From Comamonas terrae (lineage in GTDB: Bacteria > Pseudomonadota > Gammaproteobacteria > Burkholderiales > Burkholderiaceae_C), in the NCBI RefSeq assembly GCF_001544075.1, contig NZ_BCNT01000001.1, forward strand, positions 248,001-312,000: a stretch of 64,000 nt of DNA, read 5' to 3'. This document shows, one piece after another, positions 9,156-17,804 of this stretch. Under the pieces are notes generated by a model. The model was not told the origin of the DNA. It was given only the letters and a program-made list of their open reading frames with translations, and did no database searches. A program made the position numbers and the translations under genes. Each line of letters opens with the position of its first letter. The first letter of the stretch is position 1.

Positions 9156-9602
9156 TTATTTAGCAGGCTGGCGCGATGCCAGCAGTTGCCACAGCAGCGC
9201 AGCCAGGCCCGCACCCGTGGCATTGGCCAGCGCATCCAGCCATTCGGCGCCGCGCGTGGCGGTGAACATGGCCTGCAGGATCTCGATCAATCCGCCATAG
9301 GCCGCACACAACAGCACCACGCTTGCGGCATGTGCCGCAGACCATGCCCGGCCCCGGCTGCGCGCGCGCAGCGACCCGGTCCACCACAGCAGCGTGGCCA
9401 GAACGCCATGCAGGCCCGCATGCACCAGCTTGTCCATGTAGCCAAGGCCTTGCAAAAACGGGAACAGCCGCAGCACAAGACCGCCGCTGGCGCCCGTTTC
9501 ATTGAGGCAACCCCACAGCACGAACAGCGCCCATGCCAGGCTGCAGGCGGCCCCGACTCGCCAGAGACGCGATTGGGCAGCGGCCGGGACGATGGAATTC
9601 AT
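9156..9602 (-). CDS. VanZ-like integral membrane protein
   Basis: Small membrane protein of 148 residues with about four hydrophobic segments (near residues 15-32, 58-76, 88-107 and 122-142). The motif DKLVHAGLHGVLATLL in the middle and YGGLIEILQAMFTATRGAEWLDALANATGA near the end are the VanZ-like pattern (conserved D-K-x-x-H and E-x-x-Q...R-x-x-x-x-D-x-x-x-N). Function in this family is poorly defined outside teicoplanin resistance; nothing nearby links it to glycopeptides. It lies downstream of the decarboxylase but is separated from it by a terminator. Confidence 0.85.
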   Translation of the reverse strand: MNSIVPAAAQSRLWRVGAACSLAWALFVLWGCLNETGASGGLVLRLFPFLQGLGYMDKLVHAGLHGVLATLLWWTGSLRARSRGRAWSAAHAASVVLLCAAYGGLIEILQAMFTATRGAEWLDALANATGAGLAALLWQLLASRQPAK

Positions 9603-9615
9603 GGCTTGATTGCGT

Positions 9616-9643
9616 CAAAAAAAGCCCGGCATGCCGGGCTTTG
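9616..9643 (-). terminator. Rho-independent terminator of the decarboxylase gene
   Basis: A perfect palindrome, AGCCCGGCATGCCGGGCT at 9623-9640, is flanked on the left by a run of A, which reads as seven T on the minus strand directly after the stem. It lies 38 bases past the decarboxylase stop codon and separates it from the VanZ-like gene. Confidence 0.85.
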
Positions 9644-9680
9644 TTCCAGTTGCATCCATGTCGGCGGTGCAACTGCTGCC

Positions 9681-12287
9681 TCAGAGCGTGCGGCCGAACG
9701 GGCCGCTGTCGCCGACCTGCACCGGCTTCTTGCCCTTCCTGGGCGGCTTGGCGGCCGTACCGGCCACGCGCACGTCCATGTCGGCGGGCGTTGCGGCCTG
9801 GCCCTTTGCCTTGGACACGGCCTTGCTCGCCTGTTTGGCCGGGGCCTTGGAGGCGGCTTTCGCAGCCGCCTTGGCACCGGCCTTCACGGCGGGCTTGGCC
9901 GCCGTCTGGGCCACAGCCCTGGCGGTTCCAGTCTTGCGGGCTGCAGGAGCCTTCTTAGCAGGCACGGACTTGGCAGGCTCGGATTCGACCACGCAGTCGG
10001 CGTAGTAGCGGATCTCGCCATGCTCGTCCTCCAGCTCCACCAGGCCGTGGATGTCGGTCTCGAAGCCCGGACACTCCTTGGCGAATTCGCGCGCGAACAC
10101 CAGGTAGTCCACGATCTTCTTGTTGAAGACCTCGCCGGGAATCAGCAGCGGGATGCCGGGTGGATAAGGCGTGACCAGGCCCACGGTGGTGCGGCCCACC
10201 AGGTGGTCGATCTCCACGCGCTCGGTCTTGCGCTGAGCGATGTGGGCGTAGGCGTCCGATGGCTTCATCGCGGGCTGCAGGTCCGACAGATACATCTCCG
10301 TCGTCAGGCGCGCGATGTCGTACTTGGCATACAGCTCATGCACGTGCTGGCACAGGTCCTTCAGGCCCATGCGCTCGTAGCGGCGGTGCTGCTGCACGAA
10401 CTCGGGCAGGATGCGCGCCAGCGGCTGGTTGCGGTCGTAGTCGTCCTTGAACTGCTGCAGCGCCGTCAGCATGGTGTTCCAGCGGCCCTTGGTGATGCCG
10501 ATGGTGAACATGATGAAGAACGAGTACAGGCCCGTCTTCTCGACCACCACGCCGTGCTCGGCCAGATACTTGGTGACGATGGAGGCGGGAATGCCGGTGT
10601 CTGCAAAGTCGCCGTCCAGGTCCAGGCCGGGCGTGACGATGGTGGACTTGATCGGATCCAGCATGTTGAAGCCATCGGCCAGATTGCCGAAGCCGTGCCA
10701 GTTGTCGAACTGCTTGCCATTCTTGGCCCTGCCCTTGCGCTGGGGGGCCGCGTCATGGCCGCGGATGATCCAGTCCTGGGCCGTGCCCACGCCCTCTTCG
10801 GCCAGGGCTTCGGGTCCCCAGACCTCGAACCACCAGTCGTCGTCGCCGAACTCGTCTTCCACCTTGCGCATGGCGCGGCGAAAGTCCAGGGCCTCGAGGA
10901 TGGACTCCTCCACCAGGGCCGTACCGCCGGGCGGCTCCATCATGGCCGCGGCCACGTCGCAGCTGGCGATGATGCTGTACTGGGGACTGGTCGAGGTGTG
11001 CATCAGGTACGCCTCGTTGAACAGGTGGTGGTCCAGCTTCTCGGTCTGGCTGTCCTGCACCAGCACATGCGAGGCCTGGCTGATGCCCGCCAGCAGCTTG
11101 TGGATGGACTGGGTCGCATACACCACCGAATGCTTGGGGCGCGCGCGCTTCTTGCCCATGGCGTGATAGCTGCCATAGAAAGGATGGAAGGCCGCATGCG
11201 GCAGCCAGGCCTCGTCGAAGTGCAGGTTGGCCACATAGCCGTCCACCATCTGCTTGATGGTCTCGGTGTTGTAGAGCACGCCGTCGTAGGTGGACTGCGT
11301 CAGCGTCAGCACGCGCGGCTTGACGGACCTGGCGTCCACGCCCTTGAGCAGCGGGTTCGCGGCGATCTTGGCCTGGATGGATTCGACGCTGAACTCGCTT
11401 TGCGGGATCGGGCCGATGATGCCGAAGTGGTTGCGCGTGGGCTTGAGGAACACCGGAATCGCACCCGTCATGATGATGGAGTGCAGGATGGATTTGTGGC
11501 AGTTGCGGTCCACCACCACCACGTCGCCGGGAGCCACCGTGTGGTGCCAGACGATCTTGTTCGAGGTCGAGGTGCCGTTGGTCACGAAGTAGCAGTGGTC
11601 GGCATTGAAAATGCGCGCGGCATTGCGCTCGGACTCGCCGATGGCGCCATTGTGGTCCAGCAGCTGGCCCAGTTCCTCCACGGCATTGCAGACGTCGGCG
11701 CGCAGCATGTTCTCGCCATAGAACTGGTGGTACATCTGGCCCACGGGGCTCTTGAGGAACGCCACGCCGCCCGAGTGTCCCGGGCAGTGCCAGGAATACG
11801 AGCCGTCTTCGGCATAGTCCAGCAGCGCCTTGAAGAACGGCGGCTGCACGCTCTCCAGATAGCTCTTGGCTTCGCGGATGATGTGCTTGGCCACGAACTC
11901 CGGCGTGTCCTCGAACATGTGGATGAAGCCATGCAGCTCGCGCAGGATGTCGTTGGGCAGGTGCCGGCTGGTCTTGGTCTCGCCGTAGATGTAGATCGGT
12001 ACCTCTTCGTTCTTTCGGCGCACCTCGCCGATGAAGTTTCGCAGACTGTGGATGATGGGGTCCTTGTCGCCGCCCAGCGTGAATTCCTCGTCGTCGATCG
12101 ACAGGATGAAGGCACTGGCCCGGCTTTGCTGCTGCGCGAACTGCGACAGGTCGCCATAACTGGTCACGCCCAGGACCTCGAACCCTTCCTGCTCGATGGC
12201 CTGCGCCAAGGCACGGATGCCCAGTCCCGAGGTGTTCTCGGAACGATAGTCCTCGTCTATGATGACGATGGGAAAGCGAAATTTCAT
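9681..12287 (-). CDS. Orn/Lys/Arg PLP decarboxylase with Lys/Ala-rich C-terminal tail
   Basis: Fold-type I PLP decarboxylase of 868 residues, group of AdiA/LdcC/SpeC, turning a basic amino acid into a polyamine or diamine with proton consumption. Domains in order: response-regulator-like wing (FPIVIIDEDYRSEN, residues 4-130), PLP domain (HCPGHSGGVAF; FVTNGTSTSNKIV; FDEAWLPHAAFHPFYG; Schiff-base lysine in ATQSIHKLLAG), and C-terminal domain (PYPPGIPLLIPGE). About 755 residues is usual; here roughly 110 more form an Ala/Lys/Pro tail resembling histone H1 or AlgP. The ATG at 12287 has GGAGG upstream. Substrate is undecided; Arg or Lys fit best. Confidence 0.92.
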   Translation of the reverse strand: MKFRFPIVIIDEDYRSENTSGLGIRALAQAIEQEGFEVLGVTSYGDLSQFAQQQSRASAFILSIDDEEFTLGGDKDPIIHSLRNFIGEVRRKNEEVPIYIYGETKTSRHLPNDILRELHGFIHMFEDTPEFVAKHIIREAKSYLESVQPPFFKALLDYAEDGSYSWHCPGHSGGVAFLKSPVGQMYHQFYGENMLRADVCNAVEELGQLLDHNGAIGESERNAARIFNADHCYFVTNGTSTSNKIVWHHTVAPGDVVVVDRNCHKSILHSIIMTGAIPVFLKPTRNHFGIIGPIPQSEFSVESIQAKIAANPLLKGVDARSVKPRVLTLTQSTYDGVLYNTETIKQMVDGYVANLHFDEAWLPHAAFHPFYGSYHAMGKKRARPKHSVVYATQSIHKLLAGISQASHVLVQDSQTEKLDHHLFNEAYLMHTSTSPQYSIIASCDVAAAMMEPPGGTALVEESILEALDFRRAMRKVEDEFGDDDWWFEVWGPEALAEEGVGTAQDWIIRGHDAAPQRKGRAKNGKQFDNWHGFGNLADGFNMLDPIKSTIVTPGLDLDGDFADTGIPASIVTKYLAEHGVVVEKTGLYSFFIMFTIGITKGRWNTMLTALQQFKDDYDRNQPLARILPEFVQQHRRYERMGLKDLCQHVHELYAKYDIARLTTEMYLSDLQPAMKPSDAYAHIAQRKTERVEIDHLVGRTTVGLVTPYPPGIPLLIPGEVFNKKIVDYLVFAREFAKECPGFETDIHGLVELEDEHGEIRYYADCVVESEPAKSVPAKKAPAARKTGTARAVAQTAAKPAVKAGAKAAAKAASKAPAKQASKAVSKAKGQAATPADMDVRVAGTAAKPPRKGKKPVQVGDSGPFGRTL

Positions 12288-12313
12288 GGACAGCCTCCGT
12301 ACCAATCGGGCCT

Positions 12314-12379
12314 AAAAAACGAAACAGCCGCGAAGTGTAAGGAATATCCTTATTGCGGCTTTGAAACAGGTCGTTTTTT
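12314..12379. promoter_or_regulatory. Nested inverted repeat in a divergent intergenic region
   Basis: Arms AAAAAACG (12314-12321) and CGTTTTTT (12372-12379) enclose arms AGCCGC and GCGGCT, which enclose TAAGGA-ATA-TCCTTA. Read on either strand this is a GC stem followed by a T run, the form of an intrinsic terminator. It lies upstream of both the decarboxylase and the nfeD-like gene, so it would sit in one or both 5' leaders. An attenuator is possible; this is inference. Confidence 0.5.
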
Positions 12380-12427
12380 AACCCAGAATGTGGTGCTCTG
12401 AACACACGCCGAAAAAGGAGACTTGGC

Positions 12428-12853
12428 ATGGAATACTCCACCATCTGGTGGTTGATCGCCGGGGTGCTCGTCATTGCAGAATTGCTGACCGGCACCTTCT
12501 ACCTGCTCATGATGGCCCTGGGTGCCGTTGCCGGCGCCGCAAGCGCGCATCTCGGCATGAGCAATCACACCCAGATCATCGTGGCCGCCGTGCTGGCCGC
12601 GGGAGCTGTGCTGGTCTGCTATCTGGTCCGCAAGCGCCGCCCTGCCCGCCTGCCCGCCACCGGCAACCGCGATGTGAACATGGACGTGGGCGAGACCGTC
12701 ATGGTCGAGCACTGGAATCCTGACGGCACGGCCCAGGTCCGTTACCGCGGCGCCACCTGGACCGTCATCGGCCGCCCTGGCGGGCTGCCCGCTTCCGGCA
12801 TGCACCGCGTCGCCGAAGTCATCGGCAACCGGCTGCTGGTCGACAAGATATGA
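12428..12853 (+). CDS. NfeD-family membrane protein
   Basis: Short NfeD protein of 141 residues. Three hydrophobic helices occupy residues 5-75 (WWLIAGVLVIAELLTGTFYLLMMALGA and IIVAAVLAAGAVLVCYLV), followed by the OB-fold NfeD domain with VNMDVGETVMVEHWNPDGTAQVRYRGATW. Start ATG at 12428 follows AAAAGGAGACTTGGC. NfeD proteins are paired with SPFH/stomatin proteins, as here with the next gene 102 bases downstream, and are thought to organise membrane microdomains or quality control with them. Confidence 0.92.
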   Translation: MEYSTIWWLIAGVLVIAELLTGTFYLLMMALGAVAGAASAHLGMSNHTQIIVAAVLAAGAVLVCYLVRKRRPARLPATGNRDVNMDVGETVMVEHWNPDGTAQVRYRGATWTVIGRPGGLPASGMHRVAEVIGNRLLVDKI

Positions 12854-12955
12854 CGCCGCCGCGCGCTGCCGCGGGCTTGCGCCCGCGCAGGCAGCCGCAT
12901 CCGATCCACCTTCACCACTTGTTATGAGCCAACGCCCTGCGGGGCAGGAGAGACC

Positions 12956-13873
12956 ATGGAAATTGCCATTGCCATCATCGTTATCGCCATCATCTTTGTG
13001 GCCCGCTCGGTCAAGGTCGTCCCGCAGCAGCATGCATGGATCAAGGAGCGCCTGGGCAAATATGCCGGCACGCTGACTCCCGGCCTCAACTTCCTGGTGC
13101 CGTTCGTGGACCGCATCGCCTACAAGCACAGCCTCAAGGAAATCCCGCTGGATGTACCCAGCCAGGTCTGCATCACCCGCGACAACACCCAGCTGACCGT
13201 GGACGGCATTCTGTATTTCCAGGTGACCGACCCCATGCGCGCCAGCTACGGCTCGTCCAACTACATCATGGCGGTGACGCAACTGGCCCAGACCTCGCTG
13301 CGCAGCGTGATCGGCAAGCTCGAACTCGACAAGACCTTCGAGGAGCGCGACATGATCAACGCCCAGGTGGTCTCGGCAATCGACGAAGCCGCGCTCAACT
13401 GGGGCGTGAAAGTGCTGCGCTATGAAATCAAGGACCTGACGCCTCCCTCGGAAATCCTGCGCGCCATGCAGGCCCAGATCACGGCCGAGCGCGAAAAGCG
13501 TGCGCTGATCGCCGCCTCCGAAGGCCGCCGCCAGGAGCAGATCAATATCGCCACGGGCGAGCGCGAGGCCTTCATCGCCCGTTCCGAAGGCGAAAAGCAG
13601 GCGGCCATCAACAAGGCGCAGGGCGAAGCGGCCTCCATCACTGCCGTGGCCGATGCCACGGCCCAGGCGCTCGAGCGCATTGCGGCTGCCATCCGCCAGC
13701 CCGGCGGCGAACAGGCCGTGCAGCTCAAGGTGGCGGAAAGCGCCGTGGATGCCTACAGCAAGGTCGCGGCCGATGCCACGACCACGCTGGTCGTGCCCAG
13801 CAACATGACCGAGGTGACCAGCCTCATCACCTCGGCCATGAAGATGGTCCAGGTGGGCAAGGGCAACGCTTGA
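12956..13873 (+). CDS. SPFH/stomatin-like (paraslipin, QmcA-type) protein
   Basis: Membrane-anchored scaffold protein of 305 residues. One N-terminal helix (IAIAIIVIAIIFVARSVKVV), then the SPFH/Band 7 domain (QQHAWIKERLGKYAGTLTPGLNFLVPFVDRIAYKHSLKE) and an alanine/glutamate-rich coiled region (AQITAEREKRALIAASEGRRQ; EGEKQAAINKAQGEA) that drives oligomerisation. The pairing with nfeD is conserved across bacteria. A ribosome site GGAGAGACC precedes the ATG at 12956, and an intrinsic terminator follows at 13891-13917. Confidence 0.94.
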   Translation: MEIAIAIIVIAIIFVARSVKVVPQQHAWIKERLGKYAGTLTPGLNFLVPFVDRIAYKHSLKEIPLDVPSQVCITRDNTQLTVDGILYFQVTDPMRASYGSSNYIMAVTQLAQTSLRSVIGKLELDKTFEERDMINAQVVSAIDEAALNWGVKVLRYEIKDLTPPSEILRAMQAQITAEREKRALIAASEGRRQEQINIATGEREAFIARSEGEKQAAINKAQGEAASITAVADATAQALERIAAAIRQPGGEQAVQLKVAESAVDAYSKVAADATTTLVVPSNMTEVTSLITSAMKMVQVGKGNA

Positions 13874-13890
13874 ACACGCCATCCCGCCCG

Positions 13891-13917
13891 GCCGCGGCAA
13901 ATTAGCTGCGGCTTTTT
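13891..13917 (+). terminator. Terminator after the SPFH gene
   Basis: Stem GCCGCGGC (13891-13898) and GCTGCGGC (13905-13912), six-base loop AAATTA, then TTTTT. It closes the nfeD-SPFH operon 17 bases past the stop. Confidence 0.8.
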
Positions 13918-13963
13918 CATTTAGCCCATGAAATTTCTGGTTAGAATAGCAGCTTCAGCGCAC

Positions 13964-14054
<91 letters not shown>

Positions 14055-14062
14055 GAAATTCG

Positions 14063-14090
14063 AAAAGGCCTTGGAATCCAAGGCCTTTTT
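14063..14090 (+). terminator. Terminator after tRNA-Ser
   Basis: Stem AAAAGGCCTTGG and CCAAGGCCTTTT with a three-base loop AAT and a T run, nine bases after the tRNA 3' end. It is symmetrical enough to act in both directions. Confidence 0.85.
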
Positions 14091-14160
14091 CGTTTTGGCA
14101 TTTCAGCATTGGAAATGCTTCCTGGATTTGCAGAATGCAAGCCATGGCTTTTCATGACGC

Positions 14161-15507
14161 CTACTTTCCGGATGGATAGGTCTCGGGAGCCTCCCGTTCG
14201 GTGCGCCAGTGCGTGCCCGGCTCCAACGGCTGCACCGCACAGGTGTGGTCGATGTGGATCAATGCATCGAACTGGTCGGGCAGCCGGGCGTGGAAGTAGT
14301 GACTGTGGCGTTCGGTCTCGGGCCGCTAGATCACGCCGATGGCCCGCTCCAGCCGGGGCTCGCGCAAGCCCTGTAGATGTGGCCCCGTACGCAGTGGCAA
14401 GACAAAACACTCCATGCCGGTGGCATGCATGAGATGCTCGTAGCTATCCTGGCGCGCAGGCTGCACCGCCATGCGCCGTGTCGGCGCATCCCAGTCCGAA
14501 GCAGCCGTCACGCTGCCTCCGTGGGTGCTCCAGCCGACCAGGAACGCGTCGCTGCCATGCCGCTCGCGCATCAGCTGGCCGAGGTTGAGTTCGCCGCGCC
14601 GCTCCCCCATCTCCGTGGCCCGTGCGTCGCCCAGATGGGAGTTGTGCGCCCACACCACGATCTTCGGCTGCTCGCCATGCCTGCCAAGATGCCTCTCCAG
14701 CGCCTGCAGGGTTTGTGCCATGTGCGCGTCGCGCAGGTTCCAGGACGACACATCGCTCATGTACATCGAACGATAGTAGGCCTCGGCATTGCCAACCAGC
14801 CGGGCGTTCTGCTCGGCATCGAATGCATCCTCGGCATCGACCTCGCCGGCGCGGGCTGTCTCGTCTATGCGCCGACGCAGATCGAGTAGATTGGCCACGA
14901 CCTGCTCCGCGCAGCCTGCCATGCCGCGCACCCCGGTCAGCAAGCCGTAGAGCTGGCTGTCCTCGCCGAACTGGTCGAAGCAGGCATAGCGCTCGCGCGC
15001 CAGAGCTGCCAGTTCCGGATGCTCGGCTTCCAGATACCTGAGCACCTCCTCCATGGAACTGTGCAGGCTGTACAGGTCCAGGCCATAGAAGCCCGCACGC
15101 AGGGAAGATGGCAGGCTTCGGTTGTGTTCGTGCAGCCAGCCGACGAAGTCCACCACATCGGCATTGCGCCACATCCAGGTGGGAAAGCGCCTGAAGCTCC
15201 GCAATGCCGCCTCGACCGAGGCATCCTGCCCCCGCCCGCGCACGAAGCAGTTGATGCGGTGCGCATCGGGCCAGTCCCCTTCGACCGCCACGGCGTGGAA
15301 GCCCTTGCGCGCGATCAACGCCTGCGTGATGCGGGCGCGGCCCGCATAGAACTCGTGCGTGCCATGCGAGGCTTCGCCCAGCAGCACGAAATGCGCGTCG
15401 CCGATCAGATCAAGCACCGCCTGGCAATCGCCCTCATGATCCAGCGGCAGCGCTGCCGAGCGCACCGCGTCCACCAACGCCTGTTCATTCCTGTCGCTGT
15501 CCATCAT
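14161..15507 (-). pseudogene. Erythromycin esterase-like gene interrupted by an in-frame amber codon
   Basis: Homologue of the erythromycin-esterase superfamily (Ere/EreA-like). The start ATG at 15507 has AGGAG six bases upstream and overlaps the phosphoribosyltransferase end by 23 bases. Family motifs are present: LLGEASHGTHEFY, AVEGDWPDAHRIN, WMWRNADVVDFVGWL, VWAHNSHLGDARATEMG. The frame stops at TAG (14326-14328) after 393 residues, in the family's RAIGVIY-RPETER region, then continues in frame for 54 codons ([20 protein letters not shown] to APETYPSGK) to a TAG at 14161. Full length would be about 448, normal for this family. The TAG most simply replaces a Tyr codon. The short product may be inactive or readthrough may occur. 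Chromosomal homologues usually do not confer macrolide resistance. Confidence 0.8.
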
Positions 15508-16174
15508 CGAAATCTCCTGGTACGTGTCCAGCCAATACGGAACGCGCTTCGGCCAGGCACTGGCGGACTTCATCGTCGGTGGTCTGCTCGAAATGGCCGT
15601 ACCACTGGCCTACGGCGCGAAACGGCTCGGGCGTGTTGGCGCAGATGACCGTATCGGCGTCGGCACGCAAGGCCGCGCATGCCCGCCGCGTGGCCACCGG
15701 CACCGCAACCACGATGCGTGCGGCCCGCTTCAGGCGCAACGCCTTGACCGCTGCCAGCATGGTGGAGCCGGTGGCCAGGCCGTCGTCGACCACGATCACG
15801 GTGCGGCCGCAAACAACCAGCGGCGGCTGCCGGTCGCGGTAAAGCCGCTCGCGCCGTTCGAGTTCCTGCTGCTCGGCGCGTGCCACCACCTCGACCGCCG
15901 CATCCGGAATGCGCAGTTGGCGCACAAGGTCTGCGTTGAGTACCCGGATGCCGCCGCTGGCCAGCGCCCCCATGGCGTACTCCGCGTGGCCCGGCACGCC
16001 GAGCTTGCGCGCCACGATCACGTCCAGCGGGGCATGCAAGGCACGGGCAACCTCGAGGGCCACCGGCACGCCACCGCGCGGCAGCGCCAGAACCAGCAGG
16101 TCCTGCCGATCGGCAAAGGCCATCAAAGCCTGGGCGAGCTCCTGCCCGGCATGTCTTCGGTCGCGAAACACCAT
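15485..16174 (-). CDS. Phosphoribosyltransferase family protein
   Basis: Type I PRTase of 229 residues. MVFRDRRHAGQELAQAL leads into LALPRGGVPVALEVARAL and the PRPP-binding signature VIVVDDGLATGST near residue 125, with LDVIVARKLGVPGHAEYAMGA typical of the stand-alone group that is found beside or fused to dienelactone-hydrolase or erythromycin-esterase-like domains. Start ATG at 16174 has AAGGAG upstream. Its last 23 bases overlap the start of the esterase-like gene, indicating translational coupling. The substrate is unknown. Confidence 0.88.
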   Translation of the reverse strand: MVFRDRRHAGQELAQALMAFADRQDLLVLALPRGGVPVALEVARALHAPLDVIVARKLGVPGHAEYAMGALASGGIRVLNADLVRQLRIPDAAVEVVARAEQQELERRERLYRDRQPPLVVCGRTVIVVDDGLATGSTMLAAVKALRLKRAARIVVAVPVATRRACAALRADADTVICANTPEPFRAVGQWYGHFEQTTDDEVRQCLAEARSVLAGHVPGDFDDGQRQE

Positions 16175-16505
16175 GCTCGGCTCCTTCCTGCTGCATGCAG
16201 CAGTCCGTCCACGTCCGATGCCGTCGAACGAGTGGCCAGGTATGGCGGCTGCGGCAATTGGCATTCCCGCAAACCATGCTCCCGAATCACTGCTCAGGCA
16301 AGCCTGTCTTGGCTACTTTGACCACTGTCTCCAGGTCTATGCCTTGCTTGCTGCAAGCCCTGCCGCAAGGGCTGCAGTGGCACGGATGGTGCCACCAAGC
16401 TGGAACGCAGAGGGCCGCGTGGAGGCCGCCGGGGCGGGATCCTCAGCCCCGGAGGGACTACCGGCAAAAATGGCGGCCCTATGCAGCCGCTCAGAAAGAG
16501 CAGGC
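16175..16505. other. Intergenic region, no gene recognised
   Basis: A 331-base gap upstream of the phosphoribosyltransferase gene and downstream of the monooxygenase stop. It holds a GC hairpin (GCAAGCCCTGCCGC with AGGGCTGC, around 16352-16375) without a T run. Presumably it contains the promoter of the phosphoribosyltransferase operon; no convincing -35/-10 pair or reading frame stands out. Confidence 0.4.
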
Positions 16506-17663
16506 TCAGGATTCGGCCGTCAAGGCCACCTTCCAGGCGTCATAGCCATAGACCCAGTCCGCATTGCCTCCGGCACGCAGCCAGTTGTTGCCCCGCGAGC
16601 CGACCTGGATCTGGCTGGTGCGCTGCTTGCGCATGGCCTCGTAGTTCTGCAAGGCTTGCGGCACGCCGTCGGCACCTGGCGCGGCATCGAGATTGCGGGC
16701 CAGCACCACCGCATCCTCGATCGCCATGCCGGCCCCCTGGGCCATGAAGGGCATCATGGGGTGGCTGGCATCGCCCAGCAGCGATACCCGGCCCTGAGAC
16801 CAGCGCGGCAGCGGATCGCGCTCGTACAAAGCCGTCTTGAGCACACTGTCGCATGCATCGAGCAAGGCCCGTGCATGGGGGTGGAAGCCCGCATAGAAGC
16901 CGCGCAGTTCGGCCACGCTGCCTTCGGTGGTCCAGGACTCCTCGTGCCAGGACTCCTGCGCCGTGGTTGCAAAGATGAAGGTATCGCGGCCCTGGTTGAG
17001 CGGAAAGGTCACGATCTGGCTGTCCGCAGTCGGCCCCCACCACTTGGTGAAGGCACCGATATCGGGAACATCGCGCACGCGCTCGGTGGGCACCACGGTG
17101 CGAAATGCCACCACGCCGGTAAAGCGCGGGCTTTCCGCGCCGAACAAGGCCGTGCGCACCACCGAGTGGATCCCGTCCGCCCCGATCAGCGCGTCCAGCC
17201 CGTCGGCCCGCGTGCCGTCGGCAAATTCAACGGAAACACCGGTGTCGGCTTGGGCAATCCGGGTTACACGCCTGGCGAACTTGACCTGCCTGGAGGGAAA
17301 GGCATCGGCCAGCGCCGCCAGCAGATCGGCGCGGTGGATGGTGAGCTGGGGTGCACCATATTGGCGCTCGGCCTCATCGCCCATGGTCAGGCGCGAGGTT
17401 TCCTCCCCGCTGTCCCAGGTGCGGCTGATGCGGTGCGTGGGGCGGGCAGCCGAAGCCCGTACCGCGGCCGGGATGCCCCCGCCCAGTCCATCCAGGGCGC
17501 GTACGGCATTGGGCGTCAGGTTGATGTCCGCACCCACGCGCAGGTATTGCCGGCTCTGCTCGAACACCGTCACCTCGTGCCCGCTGCGGTGCAGCGCATT
17601 GGCTGCTGCCAGGCCGCCGATGCCGCCTCCCACAATGCCTATTTTCAATCGTGTCTTGGCCAT
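16506..17663 (-). CDS. FAD-dependent monooxygenase, NicC-like (6-hydroxynicotinate 3-monooxygenase type)
   Basis: Class A flavin hydroxylase of 385 residues. The dinucleotide fold IGIVGGGIGGLAAANALHRSGHEVTVFEQ is at the N-terminus, the second FAD motif DALIGADGIHSVVR lies mid-protein, and GRVSLLGDASHPMMPFMAQGAGMAIEDAVVL near residue 290 is the GD motif. The ending NADWVYGYDAWKVAL resembles the WVYGYD end I recall from NicC. It should hydroxylate an aromatic or N-heterocyclic acid using NAD(P)H and O2. Start ATG at 17663. The divergent AraC regulator and a Bug receptor complete a plausible catabolic cluster. Salicylate hydroxylase is the main alternative. Confidence 0.85.
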   Translation of the reverse strand: MAKTRLKIGIVGGGIGGLAAANALHRSGHEVTVFEQSRQYLRVGADINLTPNAVRALDGLGGGIPAAVRASAARPTHRISRTWDSGEETSRLTMGDEAERQYGAPQLTIHRADLLAALADAFPSRQVKFARRVTRIAQADTGVSVEFADGTRADGLDALIGADGIHSVVRTALFGAESPRFTGVVAFRTVVPTERVRDVPDIGAFTKWWGPTADSQIVTFPLNQGRDTFIFATTAQESWHEESWTTEGSVAELRGFYAGFHPHARALLDACDSVLKTALYERDPLPRWSQGRVSLLGDASHPMMPFMAQGAGMAIEDAVVLARNLDAAPGADGVPQALQNYEAMRKQRTSQIQVGSRGNNWLRAGGNADWVYGYDAWKVALTAES

Positions 17664-17804
17664 GCTCGCTCCTTGATATGGGTATGGATTGCTCTGGCCG
17701 GCTGCGCAGGCAGTCCGGCCCGGTGCCCGCCAGTGTCGGCAAAGCTGATCTCCACGTGAAGCGCAAAGCATCCATAAAATGGCACAAATCGTCCCGGATC
17801 CCCC

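Noticed and set aside
9087..12401. A 1104-codon open frame on the plus strand
   Set aside because: Antisense to the PLP decarboxylase and VanZ-like genes; no motif, composition-driven absence of stop codons.
14161..15507. Macrolide resistance gene
   Set aside because: The homologue is of the chromosomal esterase-like type, is next to a phosphoribosyltransferase and is interrupted; no resistance claim is justified.
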